This document shows positions 20,631-28,601 of a stretch of DNA of 64,000 nucleotides, in pieces. The notes under the pieces are model-generated. The model saw only the letters and a program-made list of their open reading frames with translations. It was not told where the DNA came from and ran no database searches. Source of the stretch: Enterobacteriaceae bacterium RIT693 (GTDB lineage Bacteria > Pseudomonadota > Gammaproteobacteria > Enterobacterales > Enterobacteriaceae); the NCBI GenBank assembly GCA_009668225.1, contig WJYK01000009.1:163448-227447 (forward strand). Reading direction: 5' to 3'. Positions within the stretch are counted from its first letter, which is position 1. Every line of letters starts with the position of its first letter. Both the position numbers and the translations under genes were made by a program.

Positions 20631-20966
20631 TTACAAGCCAGATACGTTTATATAGAACTGATCTTTACCTTCATCAGTTTTCTGAATCCGGTATGTGATT
20701 GGTAGAGAGTTTTGTAGGTCAGGTTTTGTGAACGTTAGATCAGCGGCACACTGATAAACATCAAGCCCTGATTCATGGCTTATTGTTCTGACATTTTCTA
20801 CTGAAATTCGCACATCCTTATCCAGTGTCATACCTTTCTCGATTGTCTTTCTGGCAATATCCACGACCAGATTTTTAGCATCATCACTACTACATTTTGG
20901 TGTTTTCTCACCACAACCAGCCAGCAGACCAGTCGCTATTAATACCAGAAGCATTGTTCTTTTCAT
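20631..20966 (-). CDS. Small predicted lipoprotein
   Basis: A 111-residue product with a short signal peptide and lipobox LLAGC at about residues 14-18, so predicted to be lipid-anchored. The mature part contains two further Cys (PKCSSD and YQCAAD), possibly a disulfide. No family recognised. It follows the secreted protein at 20997-21356 on the same strand with a 30-bp gap, suggesting a two-gene unit. Confidence 0.7.
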   Translation of the reverse strand: MKRTMLLVLIATGLLAGCGEKTPKCSSDDAKNLVVDIARKTIEKGMTLDKDVRISVENVRTISHESGLDVYQCAADLTFTKPDLQNSLPITYRIQKTDEGKDQFYINVSGL

Positions 20967-20996
20967 CTATAGTTCCTTCGTTAATTAATGATACTT

Positions 20997-21356
20997 TTAT
21001 TTCTTATCAAATAGACCATCCATTGTGACTGCCGCAGAAACCCCGCAGTATCCTTCGCAAGCACGAGTCATCACGCTGGCCTTACCGTTTTTCAGTTCAC
21101 TAATTACTGCAACACACTGGCTGGTCTTGTCATTCCAGACCCAGCGATGCTTCTGGTTTTCTCCGGCAGCTATTTGCTGTGCCGTTCCCTCAATATTGCA
21201 TACGCCCGAACCATCCCCCGTTGAGGCATTAATATTGAATTCAGCGTTATTCTGTCCCGGATGCAGGGTTAGAACCGCTCCGGGTTTTACGTACTGCGCT
21301 GCTGCGACAGGTAGCGCTATGACTGCCATCAATAAGGCCAACAGTTTTCTGTTCAT
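20997..21356 (-). CDS. Small predicted secreted protein
   Basis: A 119-residue product with a clear signal peptide (MNRKLLALLMAVIALPVAAA, cleavage near residue 20). The periplasmic part has four Cys (VCNIEG, SQCVAV, RACEGYCG), probably disulfide-bonded. No family recognised. It precedes the lipoprotein gene and follows the 175-residue gene on the minus strand by 14 bp, so four minus-strand genes (22179 to 20631) may form one operon. Confidence 0.7.
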   Translation of the reverse strand: MNRKLLALLMAVIALPVAAAQYVKPGAVLTLHPGQNNAEFNINASTGDGSGVCNIEGTAQQIAAGENQKHRWVWNDKTSQCVAVISELKNGKASVMTRACEGYCGVSAAVTMDGLFDKK

Positions 21357-21370
21357 TAATTAATTCCCTG

Positions 21371-21898
21371 TTAAGTGATACGGATGTTTTTGGTGATTTT
21401 TCCCAGTGCCAGCGGTCTGCGTTTTTCCACAAAGAAATAGACCACATTGAAAGCTGATTTACGGTGATTCCCTCGACCGAGAGAGGGCCAGTTACGGAAG
21501 GATTCAATCTGTTCTTCTGAATAGGGCGTGTCAGAGAAGTCAAACAGCACAAGCAAGGCTTTGCCATCGTGCTTCATCAACTTCTTAACTTCAGTGCTAT
21601 TTACAGTTGCGGAGACATTCGAACGTGCCGCAGTTGGCTTACGTACTGCAAATTCAACGGCTACATCATCAATGACAAAATCAATGTAACCGTGCCCGGA
21701 TACTGTTCCTGGCAGCTTGCTTTTGACTTCCGGTGAGACGTTATCTGCAAACCAACCCAGCAAATAGCAACGTACCAGAGGCAGTAATTCCCGCTCGCTA
21801 CATTCGTTCAGACGCAGTGTTTTGACGAACTCCCTGCGATAAAGAGAACTGAAAAAATACTCAAAGCATTCCGTTATTTCAGTGATGGTGGTTGCCAT
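21371..21898 (-). CDS. Hypothetical protein with a nuclease-like core
   Basis: The 175-residue product is not firmly recognised. Residues around 92-110 read GYIDFVIDDVAVEFAVRK, an acidic strand followed by E..V.K. This recalls a PD-(D/E)XK core, but the spacing is not canonical and I would not call it a nuclease on this alone. The ATG is 11 bp past the stop of the Ner-like regulator, so the two are probably co-transcribed. Confidence 0.6.
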   Translation of the reverse strand: MATTITEITECFEYFFSSLYRREFVKTLRLNECSERELLPLVRCYLLGWFADNVSPEVKSKLPGTVSGHGYIDFVIDDVAVEFAVRKPTAARSNVSATVNSTEVKKLMKHDGKALLVLFDFSDTPYSEEQIESFRNWPSLGRGNHRKSAFNVVYFFVEKRRPLALGKITKNIRIT

Positions 21899-21909
21899 GG
21901 TTGCATCCT

Positions 21910-22179
21910 TTACCTGCTATTAGGTCCATTTTTAAGGGCATACCTTTCCGGCCATAATGCTTCTGGTGTGGTATCCAGAGCCCCGGCAATAATGCGCTCA
22001 GCTCTGGGATAATGACGTTCTAAGGCGTTATTTAATGTACGTGGCGCGAGGCCGTGACTGCGTGACAGTGACGCCAGCGTTAACCCTCGCTTGTGAAGTG
22101 CTGCCACAATATCGGCACGATGCCAGTTCCCTGAACTTCCTTTGCTCTGCTTTTTCTGCGATGCTGTTGAGTTACGCAC
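21910..22179 (-). CDS. Ner-like (Nlp family) helix-turn-helix regulator
   Basis: The 89-residue protein has the Ner/Nlp arrangement. A basic N terminus is followed by GNWHRADIVAALHKRGLTL and the helix-turn-helix LASLSRSHGLAPRTLNNAL, then ERIIAGALDTTPEALWPERY. In Mu-like phages Ner represses early transcription. It is transcribed away from the Mu-type HTH gene at 22301, across a short divergent spacer, an arrangement like a lysogeny switch. Confidence 0.75.
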   Translation of the reverse strand: MRNSTASQKKQSKGSSGNWHRADIVAALHKRGLTLASLSRSHGLAPRTLNNALERHYPRAERIIAGALDTTPEALWPERYALKNGPNSR

Positions 22180-22300
22180 AGTATTAACTCCATGGAATCA
22201 GTACATGGATATTAAATGCGAATAAAAGATACCTTTCAAGTTCTTTTGGTATCTATTTGTGAGTTTTCATATTAACGCATTGATATCTGGTGAAATTTAT

Positions 22301-22789
22301 ATGAGCAGTAAGAGATCAGTATCGGCTATACCGACCTATCCTGAAGCTTCTGTTGAAGACGCTAAAGACTGGCTGACAGCAGAGGAATTCACTCATATTG
22401 AGGGAATGCCGGGCACACCTCGCGGTGCAAGAATGCGCCTAGAAAAGCTGGCATCCCTGCACCCGGAAATACGTCGTAAAAGGACTGCCGGGAAAGGTGT
22501 GGTTTACCATATCAGCGCAGCCACAATGTCTCTTGACGATGAGAGAAGCAGGGCTAAGGGTGAAGCGTTCACTCTCACCGACAGCGATCGCCAGCTTAGT
22601 CTCTGGATACAGCTGTATCGCAATATGTCACCTTCTTCACGGTCGCAACTGATGGAACTGGCTCTGAAACGGGTAAAGGACGATCTGATGTCTCAGGGGC
22701 CTGATGTTTCTGAGCTGGCGGTACAAATCATGAAGCTGCCCGAAGATGAGCGTAAGCGCCTGTTTGAAAAGCTGAACGGGAAGGTGTGA
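22301..22789 (+). CDS. Mu-type DNA-binding domain protein, putative regulator
   Basis: The 162-residue product begins MSSKRSVSAIPTYP at the ATG at 22301; an upstream GTG at 22259 is in frame, but 22301 has a GGTGA site. Residues about 25-70 (DWLTAEEFTHIEGMPG, then TPRGARMRLEKLA and KGVVYHIS) resemble the winged-helix domain at the N terminus of Mu transposase and Mu repressor. There is no transposase catalytic domain, so a regulator is most likely. It is divergent from the Ner-like gene. Confidence 0.65.
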   Translation: MSSKRSVSAIPTYPEASVEDAKDWLTAEEFTHIEGMPGTPRGARMRLEKLASLHPEIRRKRTAGKGVVYHISAATMSLDDERSRAKGEAFTLTDSDRQLSLWIQLYRNMSPSSRSQLMELALKRVKDDLMSQGPDVSELAVQIMKLPEDERKRLFEKLNGKV

Positions 22790-22804
22790 TAGCGTCAGTT
22801 TTCC

Positions 22805-22856
22805 GCCATGTCAGACAGAAGGAACCACCCCGGAACCCTGACCTGTCTGACATGGC
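22805..22856. repeat. 14-bp perfect inverted repeat
   Basis: GCCATGTCAGACAG (22805-22818) and CTGTCTGACATGGC (22843-22856) are separated by 24 bases and lie 16 bp past the stop of the Mu-type regulator gene. There is no T-tract. It may be a transcript-end hairpin or a protein-binding site. The remaining gap to 23113 is AT-rich with nothing else supported. Confidence 0.5.
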
Positions 22857-23113
22857 AGAATGGAAAGTATGCCATCACTTAATAATGAATAAAAACCTGT
22901 TGTCAGTTATTTCATTTCTGAACTACATATTGGTTTCTCATTGTTACTATTTGCATTGAAAGTATATTTTTGATATAATTATATTGCTGATGAACTATAT
23001 TTTACCCAGTCAGTACGTTGTCATGCACTTACCATTTATTAGGTGATTAAACCCCACCTGTGCTGGTGCAGACATAACGTCTTATCAGAATATGTTGAAC
23101 AGGAAAATCACTG

Positions 23114-23536
23114 ATGAATATTGTCCATCAGGAAGGGCTAGCTATGCCCGTCGATCAGTAATTAATAAATATCATAATAAATGAAGCGGGAAATCCACCG
23201 CCGCATAAAGCCAAAATTACAGTCGTCAGTCTGTTATTTAAAGACCTAAGTTATAGCACTGAAAAGGGCGGTTACCATCCTGTCGAAATACGGCTTATTT
23301 CACGCAATGATGAATGGTATTTCGATTACATCACCGACTTCAGTTATATGGGTGTGGTTTACCCCGAACTGGAAAAGGAAATTGATTTTAGCTGGAGTCA
23401 GCAATATGTCTTTCTGGCTCATGTTGGTGACCTGCCTGTTAATGCCGGAAGGGAGTTATTTGAACTCTGGCAATCCAACTTTATTCAGTATCACGCCATG
23501 AACGTCTACACCATTACCGTCCTGTGGGAAAGCTAA
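23114..23536 (+). pseudogene. DUF2787 family gene with an internal stop codon
   Basis: The frame from the ATG at 23114 reads MNIVHQEGLAMPVDQ, then TAA at 23159-23161. It continues in frame LINIIINEAGNPPPHK...GGYHPVEIRL...YITDFSYMG..YPELEKEIDF to a natural stop at 23534. This is the DUF2787 family, common in P4/CP4-like islands beside radC. It totals 140 sense codons if the stop is ignored. One nonsense change (probably Gln to stop) separates it from an intact gene; a sequencing error is the alternative. Confidence 0.8.
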
Positions 23537-23577
23537 TCCCGCCGCACTAATTATCACTACTTTATGGGGAATTATCT

Positions 23578-24117
23578 GTGACGACTGACAGAGGGATACG
23601 TGCGTCTCAACAGGGCGAACTGGACTGTCTATGCGGTGCTTACTGTGTGGTTAACATGCTGAGCTGGTTGTATGACGGCAGGGTGAAACGACGCCCGTTA
23701 ATGAACCGGCTTATTCAGGCTTATCAGCAGCGCTGGCCTTTGCATGAATGGCTGACTGAAGGGATTGAAGAGGACCGTCTGGACTGGCTGATAGCGCAGG
23801 TGTTGCAGAAAGGGCACTACAGCCGCCAGTTCCCGGTTCAAATCACCAGACCCTTTGCAAGGAAGCGGGGAGTAACAGACGGGCGACTGTTCAGGGAAAT
23901 GCAGCGGTTTCTTGATGTTACTGACCACTCCCGCCTGATTATGCTCAGCGACCAGTTTCACTGGTCGCTTCTGGTCAAAATGGATGAGGAAACGCTCTGC
24001 TTCTTCGACAGCAACGGGCGAACCACCATGCCCCGTAAAGCTTTCTCTCTGCGTAATGGCGTAACCCGCCGCCAGCTGTTTCCCGGTGCCATTTACTTCA
24101 TTGAAAGGGAGTTCTGA
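23578..24117 (+). CDS. Putative papain-like cysteine protease family protein
   Basis: The 179-residue protein starts at GTG 23578. It has a plausible Cys-His-Asp set in the right order: QQGELDCLCGAYC (Cys17 or Cys19), QFHWSLLV (His128) and CFFDSNG (Asp144). This fits a papain-like fold (C39/C58-like), but I cannot name a subfamily. It has no signal peptide. The downstream radC-type ATG overlaps its stop by one base, so the two are coupled. A transglutaminase-like or acetyltransferase-like use of the same fold is possible. Confidence 0.6.
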   Translation: MTTDRGIRASQQGELDCLCGAYCVVNMLSWLYDGRVKRRPLMNRLIQAYQQRWPLHEWLTEGIEEDRLDWLIAQVLQKGHYSRQFPVQITRPFARKRGVTDGRLFREMQRFLDVTDHSRLIMLSDQFHWSLLVKMDEETLCFFDSNGRTTMPRKAFSLRNGVTRRQLFPGAIYFIEREF

Positions 24118-24118
24118 A

Positions 24119-24571
24119 ATGACCATGTTTACCCAGCGTGAAAACCGTATCCTTGACCAGGCGCGTGACATTATCAGCCGGTACTATCAGCGTGGCGTTC
24201 AACTCTGTTCCCCTGATGATGTTCGACGGTGCGTAATGGTTGAGCTGGCACCGCTTGAACATGAAGAGTTTGGCATCATCCTGCTCGATAATCAGAATCA
24301 GTTGCTGCACCGCGAAATCCTGTTCAGGGGTACGTTAAACTCGGTCAGCGTGCACCCCCGCGAAGTTATCAAACGCGTACTGAAACATAACGCCGCCGCA
24401 GTCATCCTTGTCCACAACCACCCCAGCGGCGAGCCTGAACCCAGTCGTTGCGATATCAAGTTGACCAAAAAACTTCAGGAGCTGCTGGAAATGCTGGATG
24501 TGCGGTTACTTGACCACTTTATCGTAGCGGGAACTGAAACGGTGTCGATGGCTGAGCGGGGGCTGGTGTGA
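24119..24571 (+). CDS. RadC/YeeS-like JAB domain protein
   Basis: The 150-residue protein matches the short RadC proteins of islands such as CP4-44 YeeS. It has the MPN/JAB metal motif HNHPSGEPEPS, with the upstream Glu in EEFGIILLDNQN. The ATG at 24119 overlaps the preceding stop. RadC proteins of this size are frequent in islands; a proven role is lacking. Confidence 0.85.
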   Translation: MTMFTQRENRILDQARDIISRYYQRGVQLCSPDDVRRCVMVELAPLEHEEFGIILLDNQNQLLHREILFRGTLNSVSVHPREVIKRVLKHNAAAVILVHNHPSGEPEPSRCDIKLTKKLQELLEMLDVRLLDHFIVAGTETVSMAERGLV

Positions 24572-24617
24572 TGCTGAAAGTTACCTGGTTTAATGTACGT
24601 TATCACGGGTTTTGCGT

Positions 24618-25547
24618 ATGAGCAGGACTTCAATACATCAGGTCGTGCCGGTGGTGCAAACCACCGTGTTCGATGCCTATATCAGCGGTCTGGCACCATC
24701 GGGGCGGCGGGGTATTATTAGCTTGTTAAACCGCAGCGCCAGCATACTTAAACGCGGTGTGGATGCAGATTGCTATCCGTAGGAACAACTTAACTACGCC
24801 GCTGTCGCTAAAGTACGTGCGGCACTGCTGGATGGCGGTTACGCCGTGTCGTCGATGAACATGGCGCTGTCGGCGCTCCGGGGCGTAGCGCAGACGGCTT
24901 TTAATCTCAATTGCATGGATGCCGAAACGCTGGCACGTATACGGTCAGTTAAGCGTGTGAACGGTGATATCCAGCGCAAGGGAAGGGCGTTAGACAAGCA
25001 GGAAATCCGGGCGCTGATTCAGGCCGCAAAACAGCATCCGCAACCGGTACGGCGCTGTCGTGATGCCGCCATTGTGCTGACACTTTGCGGAACGGGCCTG
25101 CGGGCCGGGGAACTGGTTAAACTTGAGCGCCGGGACTATGACAACGGCATCCTGACGGTGAGGCAAGGGAAGGGGCGTAAATACCGTGAAATTCACGTGG
25201 CGGATGCAGTAGACAGGGCTATCCGCGCATGGCTGAAAGTCAGCGCAAACGAAGCTGAAAACGCACTGTTCAGCCGTATTCAGCGCAACGGGAAGGCCGC
25301 TACCCAACCTCTGACAACAACCGGGTTAACGGGTATCCTGGAGCAGTTACAGCTAACGTCGGGCATAGCGCGGTTTACCCCACATGATATGCGGCGCACC
25401 TTCATCACCCGCTTACTAGAGCAGGGCGTGGATATCAATACCGTACGCCAGCTGGCAGGCCACAGCGACATATCCACGACTACGCGCTATGACTACCGTG
25501 GTGAGAGCATGAAAATCAGTGCCAGCAGGCGGTTCAAATGCTGGTGA
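24618..25547 (+). pseudogene. Second tyrosine recombinase gene with an internal amber codon
   Basis: The frame from the ATG at 24618 reads MSRTSIHQVVPVVQTTVFD... to GVDADCYP, then TAG at 24780-24782. It continues in frame EQLNYAAVAKVRAALLDGGY to a stop at 25545. The full frame would encode 309 residues with the catalytic set GTGLRAGEL (Arg), HDMRRT, AGHSD and TTTRYDYRG (Tyr). It is distinct from the left-end integrase. The remaining open part could start at 24846 but would lack most of the core-binding domain. Confidence 0.8.
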
Positions 25548-25548
25548 T

Positions 25549-26049
25549 TTACGCTTCATTAATTCGTTGAATTCTTTTGGCTACTTTTTCCCTATCCAGA
25601 AGGTAGTGAACATGTTTTTCAGACCATACCCGATTCTTATTTCCTTCAATCACCGCCTGTGGTGTTAATTCCTCCATGTGTGTCATTTGCCTTGCAATCT
25701 CTTCTTCACTCATTTCCTTGATGTTTTTCAGATACCAGACTGTTTTGTGCAGACGAAAAAGTTTTTTAGGTGCGTTTTTGGTTATCTGGTAGAACGCAGA
25801 CCCCATTTCTTTTTTAAGCAAATACTCGAATACCTGAGATATTGTGTCCATCCGACCATGTGTTGATGATGTCGGCGCAGACAGGCTTAGCACTTTACTT
25901 ACTTTTTGTATCATTGACAGCATTTCCCTGCTGACAGGAACCTCAATCAATCCTCTCTTTTTCCTGCTGGTTTTTTTGTAACCACGCTCCTTCTCTCTCA
26001 GGGTTTCGAGTGCTCCAAGGGATAACGTACTCCTGTCGACTTTGGGCAT
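25549..26049 (-). CDS. Hypothetical basic protein, candidate binder of adjacent palindromes
   Basis: The 166-residue product is rich in Lys and Arg (GYKKTSRKKRGLIEVPVS) and helical. I do not recognise the family. It is transcribed from a 260-bp region that contains four copies of a 13-bp palindrome, the closest 22 bp from its start. That makes a self-regulating DNA-binding protein a reasonable guess. It is convergent with the second integrase, with two stops one base apart. Confidence 0.6.
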   Translation of the reverse strand: MPKVDRSTLSLGALETLREKERGYKKTSRKKRGLIEVPVSREMLSMIQKVSKVLSLSAPTSSTHGRMDTISQVFEYLLKKEMGSAFYQITKNAPKKLFRLHKTVWYLKNIKEMSEEEIARQMTHMEELTPQAVIEGNKNRVWSEKHVHYLLDREKVAKRIQRINEA

Positions 26050-26070
26050 AAAAACGTTCTCCTTACTTTA

Positions 26071-26216
26071 ACTGACGGTCAGTATTTCATTGAGATTAGC
26101 TGGTGCGTAGACGAACGTACAGTCTTTTTTCATAAAACTGACTGTCAGTAATTGGTTTGGGAATCATGCTGGTTACTGACAGTCAGTATTGTTGAAATTA
26201 AATACTGACTGTCAGT
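26071..26216. promoter_or_regulatory. Four palindromic operator-like sites ACTGACnGTCAGT
   Basis: The 13-bp palindrome occurs at 26071-26083 (centre G), 26137-26149 (T), 26175-26187 (A) and 26204-26216 (T). All four arms are perfect. They fill the divergent spacer between the 166-residue gene and the AlpA-type gene. This fits operators for a dimeric regulator; an origin-type iteron set is an alternative, though the spacing (66, 38, 29 bases) is irregular. Confidence 0.75.
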
Positions 26217-26309
26217 TTGCTGGTTATTTATGTCTATAAAAATCAACAAATTGCGAGGTTGTAAAAGCACCTTCGGCATCAAGTGATGTCGACTGAAAAC
26301 AGGTGCGTT

Positions 26310-26495
26310 ATGACCACAATTCGTATCATCAAAGTCCCAGAAGTTCTTGAACGTTGCGCCATGAGCAGGGCTTCACTCTACAGAATGCTCCAGCGTAATG
26401 AATTTCCCCGGCAGGTTCGTATAGGTATCCGCTCTATAGGATTCTACGAGCACGAAGTTAACCAGTGGCTGACTGACCGCCAGCGTGTTCAGTAA
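26310..26495 (+). CDS. AlpA family transcriptional regulator
   Basis: The 61-residue protein (MTTIRIIKVPEVLERCAMSR...) has the AlpA/excisionase-type winged HTH: LERCAMSRASLYRMLQ recognition helix, then FPRQVRIGIRSIGFYEHEV. The ATG at 26310 follows AGGTG. In P4-like elements AlpA regulates the integrase or excision. It lies downstream of the palindromic operators. Confidence 0.85.
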   Translation: MTTIRIIKVPEVLERCAMSRASLYRMLQRNEFPRQVRIGIRSIGFYEHEVNQWLTDRQRVQ

Positions 26496-26681
26496 GTGCA
26501 TGAACGTCTAACAGCACGTTATTCACGCACGTATAACCATGAACAGAGAACATATCAGCCAATGCTGACACTGGTTTAACTAACCAATCGATTCATCACA
26601 GTTACTACTGATAGCTGATAGCTGATGGGTTGCTGGTGCTCTCTGTTCCTCAATCGGGTTAGTCCCTGATACGGAACACCA

Positions 26682-27914
26682 ATGAAAAAGAACAAGTTAC
26701 TTAACAAGAAGAATGTTGAATTTAGTCCATCAGGTAAGATTTGTGACAGCCTTGAGGGACATGAGATGAAGCTGCGCATCGACTGGCTTTCAATAGTATC
26801 CCGCTTCCACAGTGAGGAAGAGAAAACTGCATTTGTTCAGAAGTTGCAGTCTTTAACGGAACGGGAGTGGAAAAACTATGTTGTGCAGGAGAAATCTCCT
26901 CGGAACGCAACGGGGACATGTCACCCTTACAAGTATGGTTTGTGCATTTCACGTAATGCACCTGATGCACCAATGCTGGCATATCTCATGTGGGGGCCAA
27001 AAGCACCAGGAACTGGCGGGTTCAGTATCCAGTTTCATCCCCAACACATGACGGGAAAACGTATGGATCTGCTACTTAAGTGGTTGAGTGACCGTCTTGG
27101 TGAAAATTTTGATCACCTGCTGGCGCGGGCATGGGTTACTCGGCTTGATATCGCTCTGGATATCTATGGGTGCAAGTTGAATGATTATCTTTGGGGGTTA
27201 AAAAGGTCATCGAAATATAAAGACTACGATAATGATAACGGGTTGCCGGGGTTATCCCTTGGGGCGTTAGACTCGAAACTGTCAGTTTTAATCTATGGCA
27301 AGATCAATACAGCGCAGTTTCAGCGGATAGCATTCCCTGAGCACGCAGGATATGTGAATGAAAAAGGGGGGCGTAAACGGGAGTATTTCCTTGAAATTGA
27401 CAAGGAAGAACATCCGCAGTTTCTACGTGTTGAAGTGCGTATACAACCTGAGTCTACTGGTCCCGGTAAACGAGGATTCAGGCAGAAAGAGCTGATGTTG
27501 TCGGACCTCGCAAAGCTCGAGCATCCCTTTGAGCGTCTGTTGGTGTATAAGCGCAAACTGGAGGGGGAACTAATGAATGCTGTTTTTACCAACGACCGCC
27601 CTAAAACTAATGGGATTAAAGCATGGACCAATACGTTGAGTGATGGTGATTCAAAGGGGCGTCTGGCCCGTAAGTTCACCAAACTCCTGTACCTTAATGA
27701 GGTAGAGCTGTTCGACAAACATGACGTCTGGTCATTTTGGCCTGTTTGTATGGCTAAGCTGGGGCAGGTTATTGGTACATTAAAACCAGAGTTTGCGACC
27801 GAGAAAGAGATGGCTGTCAGCCAGTTTGTTGAGGATACTCGCAAGCGGAAGCGCAAAACACGGCGTCAAAAACGTCAGGAACAGGAGCATTCAAAACCTT
27901 GGTTCCAGCATTAA
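26682..27914 (+). CDS. Putative replication initiation factor (Rep_trans-like)
   Basis: The 410-residue protein contains the pattern of the Rep_trans/replication initiation factor family: MKLRIDWLSI near residue 29, GGFSIQFHP, VTRLDIALDIYG (about 156-167), SVLIYGK, and LRVEVRIQPE. A very basic tail (TRKRKRKTRRQKRQ) ends it. Family members nick double-strand origins of rolling-circle plasmids, phages and integrative elements. A catalytic Tyr was not assigned. It sits just upstream of an AT-rich noncoding region with heptamer repeats. Confidence 0.6.
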   Translation: MKKNKLLNKKNVEFSPSGKICDSLEGHEMKLRIDWLSIVSRFHSEEEKTAFVQKLQSLTEREWKNYVVQEKSPRNATGTCHPYKYGLCISRNAPDAPMLAYLMWGPKAPGTGGFSIQFHPQHMTGKRMDLLLKWLSDRLGENFDHLLARAWVTRLDIALDIYGCKLNDYLWGLKRSSKYKDYDNDNGLPGLSLGALDSKLSVLIYGKINTAQFQRIAFPEHAGYVNEKGGRKREYFLEIDKEEHPQFLRVEVRIQPESTGPGKRGFRQKELMLSDLAKLEHPFERLLVYKRKLEGELMNAVFTNDRPKTNGIKAWTNTLSDGDSKGRLARKFTKLLYLNEVELFDKHDVWSFWPVCMAKLGQVIGTLKPEFATEKEMAVSQFVEDTRKRKRKTRRQKRQEQEHSKPWFQH

Positions 27915-28039
27915 CCAAGATTGATGGTGGTCTTTTGGCCGCCATATCTTTGGCTTTATAACCAGTGGAGAGGTTCTTCATGCCACTTGGCCTTTTAATT
28001 ACTCCCTCAATACCGCCCATTGTTGCTGAGTTTTGGCAT

Positions 28040-28058
28040 GGTAGACCGGTTGACTACC
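28040..28058. repeat. Short inverted repeat in the post-Rep noncoding region
   Basis: GGTAG (28040-28044) and CTACC (28054-28058) with a 9-base loop form a small hairpin. Nick sites of rolling-circle origins often lie in such loops. This is weak evidence, recorded because it lies beside a Rep-like gene. Confidence 0.25.
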
Positions 28059-28401
28059 GGTGTCATTTTGTGTCAGAGCTGCACCTCGTACAATGGTAGG
28101 GGGAAATCGGCGATGGTTTCCCCTTATTCTGATGGTTGCAAGGAGCGGCGGTTTTGAGCAAATTCGAGGTTTCAAAAGAATAAAACCAGAGAATAACATG
28201 TGTCTACAACCGCTATTGAATATCACTGGGAGGAAGTTGCACCGCTTAATAACCGGTAACGTTTTACGTATCCGCTAATCCCATTCTGACCAAGCTGATA
28301 TTTAATCGCTATTTACGTCTGCAAGGTATATAGACGTATCTATTATGCTCTGTATACACTCTATCTCTATATTATTGTATATATATCATTACATACTATA
28401 G

Positions 28402-28457
28402 CCATTATCCATTATCCATTATCCATTATCCATTATCCATTATCCATTATCCAGTAT
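28402..28457. repeat. Tandem CCATTAT heptamer array, origin candidate
   Basis: Seven perfect tandem copies of CCATTAT run from 28402 to 28450, followed by a diverged eighth (CCAGTAT). The array lies in a 690-bp noncoding AT-rich region (27915-28601) between the Rep-like and polymerase-like genes. Iterons are usually longer, so it could be a slippage-prone microsatellite or an AT-rich unwinding element. The rest of the gap shows no credible ORF. Confidence 0.7.
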
Positions 28458-28601
28458 CAGCTATCATGAGGCTCCAGCCTCCAATATTATGATCATTATC
28501 CAGCATCTGAACCTTGTTGGGTTCACACAAGATTTGCGTAATTCAGTTGTAAATAAATGGGGGCAGGGCATGGTGCTTTGATCTCAATATACAGGTGAAT
28601 T

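Noticed and set aside
28060..28278. Short frames in the noncoding region after the Rep-like gene
   Set aside because: They have weak starts, no recognisable motifs and occur on both strands; the region is better explained as a noncoding origin-like segment.
28402..28457. Short repeats considered as a CRISPR array
   Set aside because: Units are 7 bp, directly adjacent and have no spacers. No CRISPR repeat or cas gene is seen anywhere in the window.
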